The notes under the pieces are model-generated. The model was not told where the DNA came from, made no database searches, and was given only the letters and a program-made list of their open reading frames with translations. A stretch of DNA of 35,703 nt from an uncultured beta proteobacterium. GTDB lineage: Bacteria > Pseudomonadota > Gammaproteobacteria > Burkholderiales > Burkholderiaceae_C. The translations under genes and the position numbers were made by a program. The stretch spans positions 1-35,703 of the forward strand of contig CAIXNB010000135.1 in assembly GCA_903920695.1 (NCBI GenBank), in the 5' to 3' direction. Below are positions 28,507 to 35,703 of this stretch, in pieces. How positions within the stretch are numbered: the stretch's first letter is position 1; each line of letters opens with the position of its first letter.

Positions 28507-30612
28507 CTAAAAGCCACTCTCCCGAATGACAACCGCTGCGACTCGCTTTACACCGTCCCACGCCAGGCTATGGCGGGTGCCTTCGATAATGACGTGACCA
28601 CGGGTTTCATGTAGATCTGGCAAAGGTTGTGACAACGCCAGACGAACACGGTAAAGCGTTTCAACCGGTAGTGCCTGCCGCTCTCCGGTTTGGGTTGCAA
28701 TGGGTCCGCCGTGGCGGACGTCGAGCATCGGGTACAAAAGTTTGTTGCTGCGCGTGGAATCAACATCAACCACCTTCGCGTCAATGGCAAACCAGTGGTC
28801 ACGCGACCGAAAGCTCGCTCGGGCGCCCACCTGAACCCGGTCCACCTGGTGCTGCTCAACATAGGCATCCACTACCCACGTGGCAGAGTCCACCAAAATA
28901 CCAACCTGGGTTTTGGTGCCGACCCAGGTACCGGGTTGCAATGTCGGATCTACGTCGAGCCAAACACCGTCAAACTCTGCCGTCACCCGCAAGCGCTCGC
29001 CCTCTTCGCGCGTGGCCCGAGTCTCGGCCAATTGTTCACCAAGACGCTCGCTGGTGGCGCGTCGCTGGTCCATGCCACTGTCTTCAGTGGCCAGTCCGGC
29101 CAGACGCTGGCTCAGCGCATCCACCGTGGCCGCAGTGTGCAACTCCCTGGCTTGCAGATCAGGCGCGTCAAACACAGCCAATGCCGTACCGGCCTTGACA
29201 CTGCCAGGTGTCTGCAGCACCAGCAGTCGGGCCGCAAACGGTCCAAAAATATTTTGCTGACGCCCGGGGTGGGCCACCCCGGGAGCGGATATGTCAAAGG
29301 CCCACGGAAAAACCACTAGAAGCAGCACAAACAGCCCAAACATTTGCATCCAGCGCCGCCGGTTTTTTTTTATCTCGCCCGCTCGCTTACGCCAGACCGA
29401 AAGCTCGGACCAGATCGGCCACGCAATGAACCAGCCCACTTCCACCGCGAACAGGAAAACACCCAATGCTTTGAAGAACATCAGGTAGACGGCAACCGCT
29501 ATACCGGCGAACACGACAAGGCGATAAACCCAGGTCACCAGCGCAAAGGCGATCAGTGCATGGCGCATGCGCGCGGTCAACGGCTCTGGATCAGGTTCAT
29601 CCCAGCCCAGCAGCGTGCGCCGCAGCCAGGCTCGCGCTTGTGCCCCACCACGCTCATGCAGATTCGGAAAGTCCAGTAAGTCAGACAAAATGAAATAGCC
29701 GTCAAAGCGCATGAACGGGCTGGCGTTCAGCGCCAGCGACAGTGCCCAGCCAGTCGTCGCCAGATACAGCATGGCCTGGCGCAGCGAACCGTCTTCAAGC
29801 AGTGCCCAGGCCAGTGTGGACAAGCCGGCCAAGGCAAATTCCACCAGAATGCCAGCCGCCGACACCGCTAGGCGCTGGCGGTGCGAACGCAGCTTCCAGG
29901 CTTCGCTGGTGTCGGTGTAGAGCATGGGCCAAAGCACCACCAGCGCAAAGCCCATGTGGCTGACCCGCAAACCAAAATGGGTGGCCACCAGGGCATGACC
30001 CAGCTCATGAAAAGTCTTTGAGATCACGAGCGCCATCACAAAGCCGCTGAGCCCGGCCAATGTCAGGCTTTCCGACACGCCATGTGTAAAAGAATCCCAC
30101 TGGCGCGCCACCAGAAACATGCCCAGTAAACTGGCGGTCAGGATCACGGACAAACCCACTGTTGACAACAGTGGACGCACAAAGGGCAGGGCCGTCGCCA
30201 GCCAGCGGTCCGGGCGAATCAGTGGAATGCGAATGAAGAGGTAGTGGTGCAGCCACCAGCGCCAGTGCTTCCAGCCCGGCTCACGTGCTTGCGCCGCCAG
30301 GCGATTCACCCCTTCGGGGGTCGGGCGCAGCAGACGGTGGCGTTCCAGAAAGCGGGCAAAAGCCTCAACCTGCTCCGGGTCTGCCGCCAGTGGGGTGTTA
30401 TTGACAATGTCTTCGACAATCTGGGCCGGATGGCCTGACCAGCGCAGCAAACATTCAAACTCGAGCCAGCCGATGCGAAAAAAACGATTCGTCACCGGAT
30501 CCTGAATCGACCAGGCCGGAGCGCCATCTTTATCGGGTTGCGCTTCGTGTAACCGCAGGTCTTCGCGCAGCGGTGGCAGCGTAGCCGTGGCCGAGTTCAC
30601 CAGCCACTCCAT
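28507..30612 (-). CDS. PqqD-like / M50 site-2 metalloprotease / HlyD-like fusion membrane protein
   Basis: The protein has 701 residues. Residues about 30-97 resemble a PqqD-type winged helix (WSIQDPVTNRFFRIGWLEFECLLRW, then a helical segment ending RHRLLR). Next comes a polytopic core with the zinc motif HELGH at 202-206 and NASPFMRFDGYF with Asp304, the third ligand expected in M50 site-2 proteases. Membrane segments are near 140-170, 185-205, 222-233, 247-270, 280-297, 350-385 and 425-440. From about 445 onward the chain is a HlyD-like periplasmic part: a split lipoyl half (PGSVKAGTALAVFDAPDLQ), a coiled coil, then the second half and beta-barrel (VQVGARASFRSRDHWF). It overlaps the preceding gene by 16 bases and is the last gene of the operon. 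The obvious idea is an inner-membrane exporter or processing module for the giant protein; catalysis is not shown. Confidence 0.85.
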   Translation of the reverse strand: MEWLVNSATATLPPLREDLRLHEAQPDKDGAPAWSIQDPVTNRFFRIGWLEFECLLRWSGHPAQIVEDIVNNTPLAADPEQVEAFARFLERHRLLRPTPEGVNRLAAQAREPGWKHWRWWLHHYLFIRIPLIRPDRWLATALPFVRPLLSTVGLSVILTASLLGMFLVARQWDSFTHGVSESLTLAGLSGFVMALVISKTFHELGHALVATHFGLRVSHMGFALVVLWPMLYTDTSEAWKLRSHRQRLAVSAAGILVEFALAGLSTLAWALLEDGSLRQAMLYLATTGWALSLALNASPFMRFDGYFILSDLLDFPNLHERGGAQARAWLRRTLLGWDEPDPEPLTARMRHALIAFALVTWVYRLVVFAGIAVAVYLMFFKALGVFLFAVEVGWFIAWPIWSELSVWRKRAGEIKKNRRRWMQMFGLFVLLLVVFPWAFDISAPGVAHPGRQQNIFGPFAARLLVLQTPGSVKAGTALAVFDAPDLQARELHTAATVDALSQRLAGLATEDSGMDQRRATSERLGEQLAETRATREEGERLRVTAEFDGVWLDVDPTLQPGTWVGTKTQVGILVDSATWVVDAYVEQHQVDRVQVGARASFRSRDHWFAIDAKVVDVDSTRSNKLLYPMLDVRHGGPIATQTGERQALPVETLYRVRLALSQPLPDLHETRGHVIIEGTRHSLAWDGVKRVAAVVIRESGF

Positions 30613-31949
30613 TCCCGCAGCGTGGCCAATGGGCGACGTAGCAGGTAGTAACCCAGGCAGACCCAGCCACCATAGACCTTGGCGGTACCCCGAATGCCGA
30701 TACGCGCTTGGCTGCCTGCGTCTTCAAAAACCGCCCGCAGTCGGTAGCTGGCAACACCTTCCGGCGACAACACGGCCTGGTAACTGGTCTCGGTCACTTT
30801 GGCGTCCAGGGGTGACAGCGGCCGCACCGTCAAAAACAGTTTCACCGGGGCACCGATCTCCAGCGCAATGGCATCGGCCACCGGCAGGTGAATTAGAACC
30901 CCTGGCTTGTCCGGATTGGCCAGCAGCATGATGCGCTCACCGGTGCTCACCGGGCGCCCCAGCCAGTCGTCCGGGTCACCAAAAACAGCCACACCATCGT
31001 GACTGGCAATTACGTCAATGCGTGCCAACTGCGCCTGCACTGCCGTCAGCTCGGCCCGCTTTTCAAACGCGCGGCCGCCCAATAACGCCAGCTCACCCTT
31101 GCTCTGCGTGTTATCAAAGGCTTTTTGCGTGGTCGCCAGCAATTCGGCATCGGCCACCGCAATCGATTTCTGCGCCACCTCCAGTCGGTTGCGCAAAGTG
31201 GTGTCATCCAGCGAGAACAGGGGTTGCCCCGCCTTGACCATCTGGTTGGGCCGCACATGAATGGTCTTGATGACACCGTCCAGCGGCGAGGCAACGGTTG
31301 CCGCATCCAGCGCCACAACCTCTGCGGGTGCCAGCGCGGCCTGACGGATCGGCAACAGAAAAATCAAGACCAGCACCAGCGCGCCCCAGCGGCGCTGGTG
31401 CGAACTGAGCTTTTGCCAGTGCCTTTTCCATGACACATCGGGCTTGCCGCCCAGCATCTCCCAACAGTAGCTCCAAGTCTGGGCTAACTGTGCCAGCACT
31501 TGGGCCTGAAATTCTTGCGGTGGCTGTTCCATCAAAAAGCAAACCCAGGCCAGGGTTTCGCCCGAACGCCGCCGCAATGGCACGGCAAACACACCAATAG
31601 GCCACCACTCACTCCAGCCGTCCATCACGCCCGCGGGCACGTCGGACATGTCAGCGGGTGCTTCAAACCAACCGGGATTGATGGCCACTTGCTGACGCAG
31701 CCAGGGCCAACAGCGGCGCAGCCACACCAGGTACGGGCTGTCCTCGGTCGGCCGTCCTAGACCTGATACGGTCAGCAAACGACTGTCTTCGCCCCCACCC
31801 TCGAACACCAGCGCCTGGCGAAATCCGAGCAGACTGTAGGCGTCATTGGCAATCGAAAAACCAAGTTCGGCAACGTTGTTGGCAGCTCGCGCTCGCGCTT
31901 CCAGCGCGGCGACCATGCTCGCCAGGGATACTTCAGCAGGCAGATTCAT
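30597..31949 (-). CDS. GAF-like cytoplasmic domain fused through one TM helix to a HlyD-family adaptor
   Basis: The protein has 450 residues from the ATG at 31949, ten bases after the preceding stop; an overlapping GTG at 31985 is the alternative. Residues about 1-170 look like a GAF-type sensor fold (ANDAYSLLGFRQALVFEG, WWPIGVFAVPLRRRSGETLAWVCFL). A single membrane helix spans about 187-203 (GALVLVLIFLLPI). The periplasmic part has a split lipoyl domain (VASPLDGVIKTIHVRPNQMVKAGQPLFSLDD), a short coiled-coil hairpin, its return half (RIDVIASHDGVAVF) and an MFP beta-barrel. The final 18 residues (VCLGYYLLRRPLATLREW) may form an amphipathic or membrane-associated tail. HlyD-type adaptors normally have only a short cytoplasmic stub, so a ligand-sensing domain there is unusual. 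It is in the middle of a five-gene operon. Confidence 0.82.
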   Translation of the reverse strand: MNLPAEVSLASMVAALEARARAANNVAELGFSIANDAYSLLGFRQALVFEGGGEDSRLLTVSGLGRPTEDSPYLVWLRRCWPWLRQQVAINPGWFEAPADMSDVPAGVMDGWSEWWPIGVFAVPLRRRSGETLAWVCFLMEQPPQEFQAQVLAQLAQTWSYCWEMLGGKPDVSWKRHWQKLSSHQRRWGALVLVLIFLLPIRQAALAPAEVVALDAATVASPLDGVIKTIHVRPNQMVKAGQPLFSLDDTTLRNRLEVAQKSIAVADAELLATTQKAFDNTQSKGELALLGGRAFEKRAELTAVQAQLARIDVIASHDGVAVFGDPDDWLGRPVSTGERIMLLANPDKPGVLIHLPVADAIALEIGAPVKLFLTVRPLSPLDAKVTETSYQAVLSPEGVASYRLRAVFEDAGSQARIGIRGTAKVYGGWVCLGYYLLRRPLATLREWSGW

Positions 31950-31959
31950 TGATGCAGAT

Positions 31960-32730
31960 TCAAAGTCCGGTGATGCGGGCAACACCCGTCATGCCGGCCA
32001 GCAGTCCGGCCGGGCGGCCGTCGATGCGCCCCTCCAACTCCAGCGTCTGGGCCACCGCATCGACCCGCGCATTGATGGCCGTCACCTTGGCTTTGTAGGT
32101 CTTGCCGGTTTCATCAATATCCACCTCAAACGTACTGCCGACGTGCAGACTGCGCAACAATTTGGACGGCACGTTGAGGCGCAGCTTCAACATGCCGTCA
32201 CTAACCAGTTCCACCAATGGGCTTCCAACGTTGACACCCTGGTAGGGTTTGACGTGCAGCTTCACGATGCGCCCCGAAAAGGGTGCCACCACAGAGCACT
32301 GCGCGGTCTGCGCTAGCGATACCGCAATGGCAGCCTGCGCCCGCTCGGCACTGGCCTTGGCCAGTGCCACCTCCATGTCGCCAGCCGCCTCCAGTTTGCG
32401 CAAACCAATCTTGGTGTCCAGCGTTTCCTTGGCCATCGCGTGTTCGGCTTCGGCCATGTGCAATTTGGCAAGCGCTTCGCCGCAATCAAACGACACAATC
32501 ACCTTGCCCTTGACCACCGCAGCGCCTAAAGAGCCATTCAGTGCCGAGATGCGGCCCGTCATCTGTGACACCAATGTGGTCTCCAGTTCCGGGCTGAGCT
32601 GTACCCGTATCGCATTGGGGTCCACCGTCGCGCCGGGGCGTGGGATTGGGGTGAGTGTTTGCGCCATGGCTGAGAGCGCAGCCAGCATGGCAACGCCGGC
32701 AAAAAACTGGATACCGGTAAGAACTTTCAT
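31960..32730 (-). CDS. Periplasmic adaptor (HlyD/membrane-fusion family) with a Cys pair
   Basis: The protein has 256 residues from the ATG at 32730, which overlaps the TolC-family stop by four bases (ATGA). Residues 1-24 are a Sec signal peptide (ending ALSAMAQ). The mature chain is a compact membrane-fusion protein: first lipoyl half (VSQMTGRISALNGSLGAAVVKGKVIVSF), alpha-hairpin (about 85-140), second half (CSVVAPFSGRIVKLHVKPYQGV) and beta-barrel. Cys83 (FDC) and Cys145 (AQC) sit at the two ends of the hairpin and could form a disulfide across its base. It has no membrane anchor of its own apart from the cleaved signal. It probably bridges the TolC-family channel and the inner-membrane components. 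Confidence 0.86.
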   Translation of the reverse strand: MKVLTGIQFFAGVAMLAALSAMAQTLTPIPRPGATVDPNAIRVQLSPELETTLVSQMTGRISALNGSLGAAVVKGKVIVSFDCGEALAKLHMAEAEHAMAKETLDTKIGLRKLEAAGDMEVALAKASAERAQAAIAVSLAQTAQCSVVAPFSGRIVKLHVKPYQGVNVGSPLVELVSDGMLKLRLNVPSKLLRSLHVGSTFEVDIDETGKTYKAKVTAINARVDAVAQTLELEGRIDGRPAGLLAGMTGVARITGL

Positions 32731-34241
32731 TTCTTGAAAGTGGTGGCCTGCCACCCGACCATTGTTTGTTCCATGCTGCTGCTCAAAGTCTTGATGTCGT
32801 GATTGTCAATAGTTTGCGGCAACACATCCAAGCCTATGGAGTTGTACACGCGGCCCCAGGCGGCCTGGGCGTTGGAGTAGGAAGCATAGCGCTGATACTC
32901 TGCCAGCAAAGCGCGCGCTTCATTGCGGATGACTTCCAGTTCAGAGTCAAACTGGGTCTTCGCCGCGGCCTTGGCGTAGCTAAAAAGGCTCTGGTCGACA
33001 CGCAGGCTTTCCTCGGCGAATTCGAGCTCCGACAAGGCCAGACTGTAGCGCTGCACGCCGACGCGAACCTGAGTCAGCACCGCCATGGACAAAGCCATAC
33101 GACGCATGTCGTCGGTCTTGTTCTGATCCGCTAGGGCTTTCTCCAGCGCAGGCAACTGGGCCATTTTGAAAATATTCCATGACACATGAACCCCCGCATC
33201 GATCCAGTTTCTGTTGTAGTTGTACTGGTTGGAGTCATACTGGGGCCCGACGTCGATGCTGACGTTGGGCCACAACAAAATCTTGGCCGCCTTGATGTCG
33301 TTTTCTGTCACGCGCCTGCGATACCACTCTTCCATGACTTCGGGGCGTGATTCTAGCGCCATAGTCTCCAGCTCTTCCAGATTGGTCGGCACGGCGGGCA
33401 AGGCAGGTTCATTTTCTTCGGCCAGCATGTAGCGGGTGCCGGGCGCCACCGACATCAGTGCAGTGAGCTCTGCGCGGGCAAGCTCAAGATCTTGTCGACG
33501 CAGTGTCAAAAGGTTCACTGCATCAAGCAGCGCGCGTTGGTAGGCCAGCACTTGGGGTTGTGGCATCAAGCCTTCCTTTTGGACGCGCTTGGCACGCTCG
33601 AGCGCCTTGTTCACCCGCAGCAGCAGCGAATCGACCCTGCCTATGAGCCGTTGCGCACCCACGGCGCGCCAGTAGCTGTTGCGCACGTCCTGCAACACGT
33701 TTTGCGCCACTTTGCGACGGCGTTCCTCGGCCATCAGCACCTGATCGGCTTTCTGCTGGGCGCGGTAGTAAGAGACCCCGAAATCCAGCGCGTTCCAGGA
33801 GAAAGTCAGGTTAGCCAGCGTTCGGTCCCGATCCTGCGAGGTTGAGGGACGCAGGGTCTCAACGCCGTCAACAATACCGATGGAGCGCCCGCCGGAATCA
33901 TTGTTGCGAGCCGCATAACCGGCCCCGGCAATGAGCCGTGGGAGCATCTCGTAACTGGCCACCTCATTGAGGCTCTTGGTCAGTGCGTTTTCCATCAGTT
34001 TGAGGCGGTAGTCCAGATTGTATTTCAGCGCCCGCGCCGCCGCTTCATGAAAAGTGATGGGCCCGTCAATGGGCTCCTGCTCGGCATACATCGCGTGGCG
34101 GTCCTGCTGCGCACGCTCCTGAATTTCGGCCGTGGAGAACACCTGGGGTGTGATGGTTCCGCAGCCGCCGAGCAGAATTGGGATGCTGCAAAGAACCATC
34201 TGATGAAAACGAGAAGCGAACAGCTTGTTAGGGGGTGTCAT
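32727..34241 (-). CDS. TolC-family outer-membrane efflux lipoprotein
   Basis: The protein has 504 residues from the ATG at 34241 (MTPPNKLFASRF), chosen because it gives a signal peptide ending in the lipobox LGGC with Cys27; the open frame upstream to 34529 overlaps the giant gene. The mature protein is mostly long alpha-helices in two related halves (first about 55-270, second about 280-490), each with the TolC-type pattern of helix, beta-strand pair and helix (for example LANLTFSWNALDFGVSYYRAQQ and AGVHVSWNIFKMAQLPALEKALADQ). It would form the outer-membrane channel of the export apparatus. It starts 13 bases after the giant gene's stop and overlaps the adaptor gene by four. Confidence 0.92.
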   Translation of the reverse strand: MTPPNKLFASRFHQMVLCSIPILLGGCGTITPQVFSTAEIQERAQQDRHAMYAEQEPIDGPITFHEAAARALKYNLDYRLKLMENALTKSLNEVASYEMLPRLIAGAGYAARNNDSGGRSIGIVDGVETLRPSTSQDRDRTLANLTFSWNALDFGVSYYRAQQKADQVLMAEERRRKVAQNVLQDVRNSYWRAVGAQRLIGRVDSLLLRVNKALERAKRVQKEGLMPQPQVLAYQRALLDAVNLLTLRRQDLELARAELTALMSVAPGTRYMLAEENEPALPAVPTNLEELETMALESRPEVMEEWYRRRVTENDIKAAKILLWPNVSIDVGPQYDSNQYNYNRNWIDAGVHVSWNIFKMAQLPALEKALADQNKTDDMRRMALSMAVLTQVRVGVQRYSLALSELEFAEESLRVDQSLFSYAKAAAKTQFDSELEVIRNEARALLAEYQRYASYSNAQAAWGRVYNSIGLDVLPQTIDNHDIKTLSSSMEQTMVGWQATTFKK

Positions 34242-34254
34242 AGTCAGATCTTTA

Positions 34255-35703
34255 TTAAAGGATGGTACGGGTACGAAGGATTTCACGGGTAGCGATGGAA
34301 GTACGATTTCCGCTGCCCCGCAACTGCTCGGAGAAAGACTGTGCCGTGCGACGAATCGGGGTTGATTTGTCGATGCCGCTGGCCAATTTTTCTTTGAGGG
34401 CGTCAATTGACGGTTGCGCATCCGCAGCCACTTCCCGAACCGGCGCGCTCTCAAAAATGCCCGGTTGGAACAACTCCGGCGTCGGGATCTCCCGGTCGCT
34501 GCTAAGGTTGACCCGGCTGTGTCGACCATTAACCAGATTGTTCAGGAACTCCCCTTGGGTTTGCGAGCCACGAACGGCATCGCGCACAAAGATCGATGTA
34601 TCCTGGCCCAGACCCGCACTGATCGACTGGCTTTGAATGTCGTCATTGCGCACGGCATTTGGGTCACTGAAATTGAGTGCATCCGTCCTCGCATGCGCCT
34701 GCTGGAATTCTTCCACCACGCCATTAATGAATGCGCCCGGATGGAACGGAATGGGCAACCGAAGAATACGGTTAAAAATAGCGCCGTCGAAAAATACGCT
34801 GGGCTCGCGGGCCTGTTCGCCACCAGAAAGCGGTGCGATCTGGGTCAGAATTCCTGGCGCTGGCGACAATTGGGGCGGCGCCAATAACGCGGTCGGTGGC
34901 GACGGCCAGACGACAGCAGCCGGGACGACCGAGATTGACACGTTGGCCACCGCCGTGCCGCCATGGCCGTCGCTGATCTCGTAGGAAAACACGACATTGC
35001 CCTGCACGCCCGGGTTGGGGGCGAAGGTCAGTATGCCATCGGTATTGAGGGTGACTTCGCCTTCGGCAATTTTCACGGTGTTGCCGGCCGCCACGGGAGT
35101 ACCAGCAATCTTGCTGATGGTCAGGGCGTCTCCGTCCACGTCCGTGTCGTTGACCAGCGCTTTGACCGTGACCGGACCCCCTTCCGGTGACTGGCCGCTG
35201 TCATTCACTGCCAACGGCGGATCGTTCACCGGGAGCACGGTGATGCGGACAGTGGCAATAGATATGTCGCCGTCGACGTCGGTGATGGTGTAAGCGAAGC
35301 TGTCCGGACCGTTGTAGTTGGCGCTCGGGGTATAGGTGAAACTGCCGTCAACATTGACGACGACCGTGCCATGACGGGCGTCACTGATCCTAGTCCAGAC
35401 ATTGCCACCGTCGCCTGAGGGGATATCGTTGCTGGCGAGGGAACCGTTCAGCGCAGTGTCTTCCGTCGCCACCAGCGTGTCGGCGACGGCTACTGGCAAA
35501 TCATTGGCACCACGAATGCTAACAACCAATGTACTGGCGCTGGTGGCGCCCGCTTTGTCACGCATGGTGTAGTTGAAGGTCTCGGCAACCGTCTGTCCTG
35601 CGTTGCGCAGCGCTTGCACCGCAGCGTTGGTCTGGTCCACCACATACGTGAAGCTGCCGTCGGCGTTGAGCGTCAAGGTGCCGTAAGTGCCTGCCGTTAC
35701 GCC
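34255..35703 (-). CDS. C-terminal part of a giant VCBS/Ig-like repeat surface protein (partial)
   Basis: Open to the window edge, giving 482 residues of the C-terminus; the rest lies outside. Residue order in the window: a VCBS repeat (GTLTLNADGSFTYVV, FNYTMRDKAGATSASTLVVSI), a bacterial Ig/cadherin-like tandem repeat (TEDTALNGSLASND, GSFTYTPSANYNGPDSFAYTITD), and another of the same kind (NDTDVDGDALTISKI, VVFSYEISDGHGG). Then comes a proline-rich linker and a tail of about 200 residues with no repeats (FFDGAIFNRILRLPIPFHPG, SFSEQLRGSGNRTS). No RTX glycine-rich nonapeptides of a classical type I signal are seen. The product is expected to be an adhesin or biofilm protein. It heads the operon encoding TolC, two adaptors and the M50/HlyD protein, which are its probable exporters. 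Confidence 0.88.
   Translation of the reverse strand, partial: GVTAGTYGTLTLNADGSFTYVVDQTNAAVQALRNAGQTVAETFNYTMRDKAGATSASTLVVSIRGANDLPVAVADTLVATEDTALNGSLASNDIPSGDGGNVWTRISDARHGTVVVNVDGSFTYTPSANYNGPDSFAYTITDVDGDISIATVRITVLPVNDPPLAVNDSGQSPEGGPVTVKALVNDTDVDGDALTISKIAGTPVAAGNTVKIAEGEVTLNTDGILTFAPNPGVQGNVVFSYEISDGHGGTAVANVSISVVPAAVVWPSPPTALLAPPQLSPAPGILTQIAPLSGGEQAREPSVFFDGAIFNRILRLPIPFHPGAFINGVVEEFQQAHARTDALNFSDPNAVRNDDIQSQSISAGLGQDTSIFVRDAVRGSQTQGEFLNNLVNGRHSRVNLSSDREIPTPELFQPGIFESAPVREVAADAQPSIDALKEKLASGIDKSTPIRRTAQSFSEQLRGSGNRTSIATREILRTRTIL

Overview
The window is GC-rich, densely coded DNA that looks like a betaproteobacterium of the order Burkholderiales, probably Comamonadaceae-like. That placement rests on protein character only (fused indolepyruvate oxidoreductase, DinB subfamily, ValS, AhpC/AhpF, DUF4382-type protein); no rRNA or marker-gene comparison was possible. 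Most of it is chromosomal housekeeping and metabolic DNA, with two accessory-looking stretches (about 1.6-2.6 kb and 26.2-28.5 kb) and one large secretion-type operon at the right end.

Layout. 0-2.6 kb: the end of a small membrane protein and its terminator, a secreted protein with a caspase/gingipain-like His/Cys signature behind a leader full of short palindromes, and the decapitated remnant of a DUF4382-type lipoprotein gene. 2.7-8 kb: an FMN-dependent alpha-hydroxy-acid oxidase, a Pat-like acyl-CoA-ligase/GNAT protein (minus strand) and DNA polymerase IV. 8-16.8 kb, all plus strand: a fused indolepyruvate ferredoxin oxidoreductase, a CheB-CheR-PAS signalling protein, a dienoyl-CoA-isomerase-type crotonase and acetate kinase, the last behind a perfect FNR/ANR-type site. 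16.8-21.1 kb: palindromic repeats, queF-yaaA (minus) and, divergently, ahpC-ahpF (plus), with OxyR-like half-sites between them. 21.2-26.1 kb: valS, which carries a 99-bp in-frame palindromic insertion flanked by an 8-bp direct repeat, then tusA-like, NUDIX and cysM genes on the minus strand. 26.15-28.5 kb: tRNA-Leu(CAA) with a terminator, an SRPBCC protein, a small membrane protein, a MntA-HepT (MNT-HEPN) pair with a short toxin, and a truncated CopG/BrnA-like antitoxin.

28.5-35.7 kb is the most interesting part: a tightly packed minus-strand operon that starts outside the window. In transcription order it encodes the C-terminal end of a giant VCBS/Ig-like repeat surface protein, a TolC-family outer-membrane lipoprotein, a small periplasmic adaptor with a Cys pair, a GAF-TM-HlyD fusion, and a 701-residue membrane protein joining a PqqD-like N-terminus, an M50 site-2-protease core (HELGH) and a HlyD-like C-terminus. 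It looks like an envelope-spanning exporter for the giant protein, yet no ABC ATPase is visible; the M50/HlyD protein sits where the ABC transporter of a type I system would be expected. I know of no characterised mechanism for this arrangement. Its role as a secretion system is inferred from gene content and order only.
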